The notes below the pieces were generated by a model, which was not told the DNA's origin, searched no databases, and was given only the letters and a program-made list of their open reading frames with translations. From SCBR16-9 sp964537975 (GTDB lineage Bacteria > Hydrogenedentota > Hydrogenedentia > Hydrogenedentales > SCBR16-9), in NCBI GenBank assembly GCA_964537975.1, contig CAZIDP010000024.1, positions 4,372 to 68,371 of the forward strand: DNA of 64,000 bases, in the 5' to 3' direction. Shown piece after piece: positions 57,858 to 64,000 of this stretch (its first letter is position 1; every line of letters begins with the position of its first letter). A program made the translations under genes and the position numbers.

Positions 57858-59333
57858 ATGAAACCTATGCGGACCGGGCAAATTTTTGCCTTATTAATCG
57901 CACTACTGCTGGCTTTTGTGCAGTCCACTCCAGCCCAGCAATCACAAAATGACATAGAAGAGCTTCGCCAGACGATTCAGGTGCTCCAGGAGCAAATGCA
58001 GCTGATGCAGGAATCGTACAATGATGAAATACGTAAACTGCATAGCGATATAGAGTATTTGAAGCAGGAACGTCCGGTAACAGATGCGGAACTGGAACGT
58101 GAATTCGCTGAAGCTCTTCGTGATGACACGCCAGAAGAACCACAACTTACCTTGGTGGATACACTTCGTCAGGGCGGTCGTATCAGCTTGAGTAACTACC
58201 TTGATATATCGGCGAATGTTGACATGGTTGGGCGATTACACAGCAACTCGCTGCGTCGTGATCGTGAATATCTCGATGTTCGTCATGTGGAATTGGGGCT
58301 TTCCGGTGCTGTAGACCCTTATGGTCGCTTTGTCATGTATATTGGCATGCACCCCGGTCATGGGCATGACCATGAAGACGATCATGATCATGATCATGGT
58401 GCGTTTGCTTTTCCCAGTTATCGGAATCCTGGTGTAAATGCATTGGCAGGTAGCCTGGACCGGTTATTAAACTGGTATTGGGACAACCGGTATTGGCATC
58501 CTCGGGAGCATGAGCATGAGGAATGGGAACTGGATGTAGAAGAAGCCTATTTCCTGATGGACAAGCTTCCAGGAAACCTTCAGTTGAAGGTCGGTAAGTT
58601 TCGGGCGGCTTTGGGAAAAGCTAATTTGGAGCACCTTCATGCCCTTTCCTGGACCGATTACCCGCTGGTGATCAAAAATAATTTTGGGAATGAAGGTTTG
58701 ATGGGGATTGGCGCTTCTCTGAGCTGGCTGGTTCCCAATCCGGCAGATCATTATCTGTTATTAACATATGAAGCTTTTAAGAATGACAATCCTGCTGTAT
58801 TTGCGGGAGATGATGCTACCGACCTTGTGCATTTGTTGAATCTGAAGAGTTTCTGGGATTTTGATGATCAGCACACCGTGGAGCTGGGCTTAACCGGTGC
58901 CTGGGGTCCAAACGACAGCCGGCATGGCAGCAATGCAACGTGGTTGCAGGCCGTAGACCTGACCTACCGTTGGCGTCCCCTGGATGCAGGTCTGTACCGT
59001 TCGTTCATGTGGCAGACCGAGGCAATCTTTGTACAAAAAGATAATGATTGGGGCGACAAGATAAGCAGCTATGGTTGGTTTACTGGCGCGGAATACCAGT
59101 TTGCCCGTCGCTGGTCGGTAGGAGCACGGTATGATTTCGCGCAATGGCCAGATGATGACCGTTTTCGTGAGCATAATTACCAGGTCTTCACCACCTTCCG
59201 TCAGAGTGAATTTGCCTACTGGCGCCTGGGATATCGTCATCGTGATCCGAATTTCGGTTCCAAGTACAATGATCATGAATTGTTCCTGCAACTGAATGTT
59301 TCTGTAGGCGCCCATGGCGCACATCGTTATTAG
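57858..59333 (+). CDS. Outer-membrane beta-barrel with N-terminal coiled coil and His-rich loop
   Basis: A 491-residue exported protein. Signal peptide (FALLIALLLAFVQSTPAQ), then a coiled coil (about 30-75, LRQTIQVLQEQMQLMQESYN) and a barrel from about 105 to the C terminus, with alternating aromatic strands such as YLDVRHVELGLSGAVD, GEYQF-like strands, FAYWRLGYRHRDPNF and LFLQLNVSV. A loop with HPGHGHDHEDDHDHDHG (about 170-190) and HPREHEHEEWELD further on are metal-binding-like. It begins a block whose next gene is a metal-binding protein. I infer a metal-linked outer-membrane channel or receptor, without TonB-box. The ATG at 57858 has TTGGAG 13 bases earlier. Confidence 0.7.
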   Translation: MKPMRTGQIFALLIALLLAFVQSTPAQQSQNDIEELRQTIQVLQEQMQLMQESYNDEIRKLHSDIEYLKQERPVTDAELEREFAEALRDDTPEEPQLTLVDTLRQGGRISLSNYLDISANVDMVGRLHSNSLRRDREYLDVRHVELGLSGAVDPYGRFVMYIGMHPGHGHDHEDDHDHDHGAFAFPSYRNPGVNALAGSLDRLLNWYWDNRYWHPREHEHEEWELDVEEAYFLMDKLPGNLQLKVGKFRAALGKANLEHLHALSWTDYPLVIKNNFGNEGLMGIGASLSWLVPNPADHYLLLTYEAFKNDNPAVFAGDDATDLVHLLNLKSFWDFDDQHTVELGLTGAWGPNDSRHGSNATWLQAVDLTYRWRPLDAGLYRSFMWQTEAIFVQKDNDWGDKISSYGWFTGAEYQFARRWSVGARYDFAQWPDDDRFREHNYQVFTTFRQSEFAYWRLGYRHRDPNFGSKYNDHELFLQLNVSVGAHGAHRY

Positions 59334-59353
59334 AAAGCAGGAGGATAAACAGC

Positions 59354-60394
59354 ATGTTTTCGATTCATTGTTTACGACAATTTCCCTACTCAATACTGCT
59401 TGTTGGTCTGGTTTTATTTGCATTGCCTGTCCATGCCCAACTCCGTATTGTGACCACTACAACAGACCTTAAATCACTAGCCGAGTATGTCGGTGGGGAT
59501 TTGGTTACGGTTTCGTCTATTGGTACCGGACGAGAAGATGTTCACTTGCTAGCGGCGAAGCCGAGTTTTATGGTGCAGGCCAACCGTGCGGACCTCTGGA
59601 TTCGCCAGGGGCTTGAACTTGAGATTGGCTTTGAACCCCTGGTACTTGAAGGTGCCCGTAATCCGGACATTCACCTGGGGCGTCGTGGTCATCTTGATGT
59701 GTCGGCTGGCATTCAGGTACGGGATGTCCCAACTGTTCCTGTAGACCGTTCTTTGGGTGATGTACACCCGATGGGTGACCCGCATTACCATTCGGACCCT
59801 TTCAACAGTCGCATCGTGGTAAGGAATATCCGTGACAGACTGATTGAACTGGACCCGGGCAATGCCGCAACGTATAATGCCAATTACGATGCCTACCTGG
59901 ATACATTGGCGCGGGCAATGTTTGGTGATGCCGCTGTTGATGCCATTGGTGAGGCACAACTCTGGGTCCATAAGAACAATGGTACCCTGGAAAATTTACT
60001 TTCTGAACGAGGTATTTCTCCCTCCGGTTGGTATGGTATGATGAAGCCGTTTGAAGGCATACGCATCGTCACCTACCACCGAAGCTGGGGCTATTTTGCC
60101 GACCGCTTCGGATTGGATATAATAGACCAGCTTGAGCCCAAGCCTGGCATTCCACCGACTTCCCGGCATCTGGTGCATTTAACGAGCCGTATGGAAGCTC
60201 TGGATGTGCCTGTTATCCTGATGGAACCGTTTTACAGTCGGCGTGCGCCTGATCTCATAGCCACTCGAACAGGTGCGCAGGTGATTCAAGTAGGCAACAT
60301 GGTTGGGTCTGAACCAGAAGCAACCGATTACATTGGGATGATTGACAACATTGTGCGTCGCATTTCAGAAGTTCTGGCAAAAGTAAGCAGGTAA
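59354..60394 (+). CDS. znuA: Metal ABC transporter substrate-binding protein (ZnuA-like)
   Basis: A 346-residue periplasmic protein of the cluster 9 (A-I) type. Signal peptide ends at PVHAQ. Metal ligands fit H64 (EDVHLLAAKPS), a His in GDPHYHSDPF, a His in TYHRSWGYFADRFGL and an acidic residue in MEPFYS. The His-rich loop common in proteobacterial ZnuA is missing; DVHPMGDPHYH is in its place. Zinc is the best guess from the surrounding His-rich proteins, but manganese cannot be excluded. ATG follows AGGAGGATAAACAGC. Just downstream of the barrel gene (20 bases) and 23 bases from znuC. Confidence 0.9.
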   Translation: MFSIHCLRQFPYSILLVGLVLFALPVHAQLRIVTTTTDLKSLAEYVGGDLVTVSSIGTGREDVHLLAAKPSFMVQANRADLWIRQGLELEIGFEPLVLEGARNPDIHLGRRGHLDVSAGIQVRDVPTVPVDRSLGDVHPMGDPHYHSDPFNSRIVVRNIRDRLIELDPGNAATYNANYDAYLDTLARAMFGDAAVDAIGEAQLWVHKNNGTLENLLSERGISPSGWYGMMKPFEGIRIVTYHRSWGYFADRFGLDIIDQLEPKPGIPPTSRHLVHLTSRMEALDVPVILMEPFYSRRAPDLIATRTGAQVIQVGNMVGSEPEATDYIGMIDNIVRRISEVLAKVSR

Positions 60395-60417
60395 TATTTT
60401 ACAACTGTGGATTTTTA

Positions 60418-61227
60418 ATGTCTGAAAAATCAAACGCAGTACCCATGAAGAATGCACATCAACACGATACAGTCACTACGGCGGCTGTATCGTGTTCCCA
60501 CGTATGTCTGGGTTATAACGGTGAATGGGTGCTGGAAAATGTGAACCTGGATATCCCTGAAGGCACTTTCATACCTTTTGTGGGGCCCAATGGTGGTGGT
60601 AAGACCACCTTGTTACGGGGCATATTGGGCTTGCTGCAACCGGAATGTGGCCATATAACGTATGGACGTCCGGACTTGCAATTGGGTTATGTTCCCCAGC
60701 AGAAATCTATCGATCCGCTGTTTCCTATCAGTGTCGAGCAGATCGTGACTATGGGATTCTACCGCAAGCTTGGGTGGTGGCGTAGGCCGAGTAAAGTGCA
60801 GAAAGACACTGTAGCGGAAATTCTGGCGGAGGTAGGTTTATCGGGGCATGCAAACAAAAATTACCGAGACCTCTCTGGGGGTATGAAGCAGAAAGCGTTG
60901 ATTGCGCGGGCGCTGGTGTCGGGTGCTGATGTGTTGATTCTTGATGAACCGACTTCCGAGCTGGACGCGCCTTCCGAGCGCGAAGTGATTGGCCACTTGT
61001 TTCGCCTGTGCCATGAAATGGGTAAAACGATCCTGATTGCCTGTCATGGCATTCAACTGGCCGTAACCTTGTCTGATCATGTGTGCCTGGTGGAAAAAGG
61101 GCAGGCCCGCATTGTCGATACCAAGCAGGCGCGGCAATACACTTCAATGGACTTACATGTAGAGAGCGTGCCGGTGGCAGAGCGCGCCTCAGACACCTCT
61201 CCGTTGGCCAGGCAAATTCATGATTGA
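60418..61227 (+). CDS. znuC: Metal ABC transporter ATPase (ZnuC-like)
   Basis: A 269-residue ABC ATPase. Walker A GPNGGGKTTL, Q-loop region VPQQKSIDPLFPISV, signature LSGGMKQKALIARAL, Walker B VLILDEPTSELD and switch His in LIACHGI. Sequence style is that of zinc/manganese importers. It powers uptake with the permease whose ATG lies 8 bases before its stop (61220). The N-terminal 20 residues carry HQHD, in line with other proteins of the locus. ATG start 23 bases behind znuA. Confidence 0.93.
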   Translation: MSEKSNAVPMKNAHQHDTVTTAAVSCSHVCLGYNGEWVLENVNLDIPEGTFIPFVGPNGGGKTTLLRGILGLLQPECGHITYGRPDLQLGYVPQQKSIDPLFPISVEQIVTMGFYRKLGWWRRPSKVQKDTVAEILAEVGLSGHANKNYRDLSGGMKQKALIARALVSGADVLILDEPTSELDAPSEREVIGHLFRLCHEMGKTILIACHGIQLAVTLSDHVCLVEKGQARIVDTKQARQYTSMDLHVESVPVAERASDTSPLARQIHD

Positions 61228-62086
61228 TAATATCACCGTTCTATTAGATGTATTTCCCTATGCAATCGGCGGTGGTCTTATCATCGCTGCTGTGTGTGCC
61301 GCATTGGGCGTGTTTGTAGTATTGAAGCGTGTGGTGTTCATCGGTATCGCGCTGTCACAAGCAGCGGCTGCCGGCATCGCCATTTCTTTTGTATTCCACC
61401 TACCACCAATGTTGGGCGCCGGGCTTCTGAGTATGTTGACCGTCACCTTGTTGGCGTATCCCTATGAATCCAGGCGGGTGCCCCGAGATGCTGTACTCGG
61501 TGCGGTATTTGTTTTCGCTTCCGCGTTAAGTATTCTGATTGTCTCAAAAAGTGGATTCGGGCTAACCGAAGTACAATCCTTGCTTTATGGTGACTTAATT
61601 GTCACGAGCGAACGGGATTTCTGGGTTATCGTCTATACGCTGGGTCCGGTTATTGCCTGCTTCCTCATTTTTTTACGGCCAATCCTCTTCACCTTCCTGG
61701 ACCGTGATCAGGCGCGGGTAATGGGACTCCGGGCGGGTGTTTGGGAATTGGTATTCTTCTACCTGCTTGGCATTGCCACCTCCGGTTCCTCTAAAGTTGG
61801 TGGTTCGCTGCTGGTGTTTTGTTACCTGACCATACCAGCCATGATTGGGCTGTTGTTGAGCAACCGGCTTTGGAAGGTAATGGTGCTCAGTGTTGTCATT
61901 GCTTGCTTTGCAACGTTGTCGGGACTGTATATTTCATACGAGTATGACCTGCCAACAAACCAGACCATCATTGTTTTGCATACCGCCCTTTTGGTACTTG
62001 CATCGGTCTACCGAATAACCATTCCCCTTGTATTGCGTATTCGACACCATATCAAAGAACGGCGTATTCATGGTGAAGAGTCCTGA
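61220..62086 (+). CDS. znuB: Metal ABC transporter permease (ZnuB-like)
   Basis: A 288-residue inner-membrane permease with about eight or nine helices. The typical regions are AALGVFVVLKRVVFIGIALS, AAAAGIAISFVFHLPPMLG, PRDAVLGAVFVFASALSILI and KVGGSLLVFCYLTIPAMIG. It overlaps znuC by 8 bases, so they are translated together. It is the last gene of the uptake block; no clear terminator follows. Zinc is inferred from context. Confidence 0.92.
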   Translation: MIDNITVLLDVFPYAIGGGLIIAAVCAALGVFVVLKRVVFIGIALSQAAAAGIAISFVFHLPPMLGAGLLSMLTVTLLAYPYESRRVPRDAVLGAVFVFASALSILIVSKSGFGLTEVQSLLYGDLIVTSERDFWVIVYTLGPVIACFLIFLRPILFTFLDRDQARVMGLRAGVWELVFFYLLGIATSGSSKVGGSLLVFCYLTIPAMIGLLLSNRLWKVMVLSVVIACFATLSGLYISYEYDLPTNQTIIVLHTALLVLASVYRITIPLVLRIRHHIKERRIHGEES

Positions 62087-62540
62087 AACGGTTCTGAATT
62101 GACGTATGGTTGCAGTCGATCTGTTTCAATGCACCTGATGTTGAGTCTCTTTCCCATTATTTTCTGAATCAAAAACAGCACGCATTTGACTTATTGCAAT
62201 TACGGATAGGCACCAATCAACTCTGACTTCAGTAAGCACTATATATGGGAACGGTGTTTAAAATCTTTATTGCAAGCTATACCGCAATATATGGTGTCTC
62301 TTCTGCTTGGTTTTGAAAATAGCTACCACAATAAGAGGTAAAATATTTTCTTAAAAACTTGAAAAGCACAATATATTGTGCTACGATTTAGTTTGGCATC
62401 TGTGGCGAATTTAATGTTTGTGGTACTTGATGCATCTTTAATTAGCCCTGAAGCGCATCTGAATTATTGTACCCAAATGACACAATGGTACACACTGCGC
62501 CTATCACGTAATAATGTCACAGATGCTCCCCGCAACATCC
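62087..62540. other. Spacer after znuB
   Basis: Non-coding A+T-rich stretch. Short frames exist from 62378 on but run through the hairpin at 62541 and have no ribosome site. Nothing further is recognised. Confidence 0.35.
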
Positions 62541-62569
62541 GGGCGACAGGTTCCCAAGGCCTGTCGCCC
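62541..62569. repeat. Perfect 10-base hairpin GGGCGACAGG/CCTGTCGCCC
   Basis: Arms at 62541-62550 and 62560-62569 with a 9-base loop. No T run follows in either direction. It may be a REP-type element or mRNA stem between the znu block and the CDF gene. Confidence 0.6.
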
Positions 62570-62696
62570 AAATTTACCAGACCAGTTTTTTATTGCTTTC
62601 ATTGCTGAGGTCTGTTGTGACTTAGTCGTCAATCTCGTGTGGCGTAGGTGCCACAGCATTGTGATTGGTACAGAAATATCTCCGTTGGCTCACCCA

Positions 62697-63632
62697 TTAT
62701 TGAGCAGGTTTCTTTGCATCTTCAGCCATATCGTCAGGCTCAATGTGTACCAATACATTTCGAATCCTTGGGTCTTCTTCTCGTATAGCGTCCTTTACCT
62801 GGTGTGCGACTTCGTGCCCGTCTCGTACACTCATCATGCCGTCAACCAGCACATGTAAGTCAACATAATAATCAAAGCCCATTTTGCGTACCAGGCAAAC
62901 ATCGGTGCCACTGACACCTTGTACTTTGTCTGCTGTCTCGCGCACGGTTTTCTCCATGGTCGGTGGTGGCGCCGTGTCCATAATTTCTCCTAACGCAGGC
63001 AAGAGCAACCGGGTGCCGTTGTATGCGATAATGGCACAGGCAACAAGAGCAGCCCAATCGTCGGCGGTTTCATATCCTTCACCACCTACTACAGCAATGA
63101 GAATGCCGAAAAATGCTGCCAGAGAAGTTATGGCATCGCCGCGATGGTGCCAGGCATCGGTTTTTACAACAGAGCTTTGCATGGCATCACCGACACGTTT
63201 GACTAGATGATACATACTTTCTTTTAATAATATGACTATGATAATAACCGCCAGAGTAAGTGGGTGTGGAGCGACATCGACCGGATCAAGTATTCGGAGT
63301 AAACTGGCATAGGCCAGAAGGATTGCCGCGCCCAGCAGCCCCCCGGAGGCTACAATGGCTGCAATAGGTTCAGCTTTGCCGTGGCCATAGGGATGGTTCT
63401 CGTCTGGTTCTGCGGCGGCAATGGCCAATCCGCTGTATACTACCAGGCCATGAAAGATGTCAAGTAAGGACTCAACGGCGTCGGCTATCAGTGCGTAAGA
63501 ATTGCCCAAAATACCGGCAGCACCTTTTATAACAGCAAGAAATGCATTGAGTGCAATGCCGAGGAACGTTATTTTTACCGCCTTGGGCATCATGAGTCTG
63601 TTGCCGTTGTTTGTGCTAGCACTATTTATCAT
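62697..63632 (-). CDS. Cation diffusion facilitator (CDF) metal exporter
   Basis: A 311-residue CDF transporter. Six membrane helices cover about 18-205. The metal site has ALIADAVESLLDIF in helix 2 and TDAWHHRGDAITSL in helix 5, the classic D..D / H..D arrangement, and the loop HPYGHGKAEP. The C-terminal cytosolic domain (about 215-300) has VLVHIEPDD. It exports zinc or a similar ion. Facing the znuABC block, it gives both import and export in one locus. ATG start; AAGGTAATAT nearby is a weak ribosome site. Confidence 0.93.
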   Translation of the reverse strand: MINSASTNNGNRLMMPKAVKITFLGIALNAFLAVIKGAAGILGNSYALIADAVESLLDIFHGLVVYSGLAIAAAEPDENHPYGHGKAEPIAAIVASGGLLGAAILLAYASLLRILDPVDVAPHPLTLAVIIIVILLKESMYHLVKRVGDAMQSSVVKTDAWHHRGDAITSLAAFFGILIAVVGGEGYETADDWAALVACAIIAYNGTRLLLPALGEIMDTAPPPTMEKTVRETADKVQGVSGTDVCLVRKMGFDYYVDLHVLVDGMMSVRDGHEVAHQVKDAIREEDPRIRNVLVHIEPDDMAEDAKKPAQ

Positions 63633-63752
63633 ATGAATTATATTACCTTGTTGTTACTATTATTTTAGGGCTTCAATTTTAACCTGCCGGGTGACACAGG
63701 TCAAACGTACCATCTCATTTTCCCGGTATCAGGGTATCGGTATTACTCATCA

Positions 63753-64000
63753 TTGAATAACAATGCTCACGAAACAAATCATAATGTCCTCATGGTACAC
63801 ACCGGTGGAATAGGTGACTTTATTTTAACATGCCCGGCAATGGCATGTTTACCTTCCAGCACGACATTGACCTTGCTGGGGAATCGAGAACGTTTAGAGC
63901 TTGCGGTCGCGGGGGGGCTTGCCAGTGCTGCTTATTCATTGGAAGCTGTTGAATTTCATACCGTATTTACACAACCATCAACGCGGTTAAATGATTTCCT
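63753..64000 (+). CDS. Glycosyltransferase family 9 (heptosyltransferase-like), partial
   Basis: The 3' end is beyond the window. The frame reads VLMVHTGGIGDFILTCPAMA, the GT9 N-terminal pattern (HtGaiGD..l..Pa), and then LTLLGNRERLELA. GT9 enzymes add heptose or other sugars to lipopolysaccharide cores or glycans. The start is uncertain: TTG 63753 leaves 13 residues before the VLMVHTG strand; ATG 63792 would begin inside that strand. The spacer to the divergent CDF gene holds the promoters. Confidence 0.7.
   Translation, partial: MNNNAHETNHNVLMVHTGGIGDFILTCPAMACLPSSTTLTLLGNRERLELAVAGGLASAAYSLEAVEFHTVFTQPSTRLNDF

Noticed and set aside
62378..62608. Plus-strand ORF of 76 codons after znuB
   Set aside because: It runs through the perfect hairpin at 62541, has no ribosome site and no recognisable family.

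Overview
The window looks like a chromosome segment of a Gram-negative-type bacterium from, or near, the PVC or Hydrogenedentota-like phyla. The evidence is: orphan type II pseudopilins with the FTLIELLVVIAIIGILAAIL leader and H-x9-DG ends; PEP-CTERM exported proteins; a Tat-exported sulfatase; an HzsA-like cytochrome with a beta-propeller; lipoproteins, LolA and an outer-membrane barrel; and YpdA and DivIVA homologues. The phylum call is inference. No rRNA, CRISPR array or complete insertion sequence was seen.

Layout. 0-5.5 kb: YpdA-like reductase and metH. 5.8-12.7 kb: four paralogous PEP-CTERM proteins around a large carboxypeptidase-regulatory-repeat protein; three of the four have a sigma-54 type promoter, and two of these end in near-identical terminators. 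13-16.3 kb: an A+T-rich pair, a lipoprotein and a GT-C glycosyltransferase. 16.3-25 kb: ychF, a pseudopilin with a probable DUF6607 protein, queE plus a tandem-domain queD, a second pseudopilin and an NCS1 permease. 25-32.4 kb (minus strand): a YhaN/SbcC-like ATPase with its SbcD-like nuclease, two tandem HEAT-like secreted proteins and an unknown secreted protein. 32.6-37.3 kb: a GNAT acetyltransferase, proC, coupled divIVA-lolA-maf, tRNA-Glu and an HD protein. 37.4-42.6 kb: a third pseudopilin, a membrane protein, dnaN, a DnaA-box cluster that is the probable replication origin, a PilC/GspF protein, a parvulin and a small ORF. 42.8-48.5 kb: argS, a QEGLA metallopeptidase, a nitrilase, Rnk and a TetR-Rnk fusion. 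48.7-50 kb: inverted REP-like repeats and a broken anti-phage-type dCTP deaminase locus. 50-56 kb: triheme HzsA-like protein, M42 peptidase and sulfatase. 56-63.6 kb: a metal (probably zinc) locus. The window ends inside a GT9 glycosyltransferase.

How genes work together. The clearest functional unit is the metal locus: a His-rich lipoprotein, a 54-residue His-tailed small protein, an outer-membrane barrel with a His/Asp loop, ZnuA, ZnuC and ZnuB, then a CDF exporter, with a Fur/Zur-like palindrome over the first promoter. The PEP-CTERM cluster looks like a co-regulated surface-protein regulon whose exosortase lies elsewhere. QueE and QueD are adjacent steps of 7-deazaguanine synthesis. The most unusual items are the TetR-Rnk fusion beside a stand-alone Rnk, the QueD whose two halves have lost different active-site residues, the repeat-truncated deaminase with a downstream ORF broken at an A10 run, and the sigma-54 control of PEP-CTERM genes.
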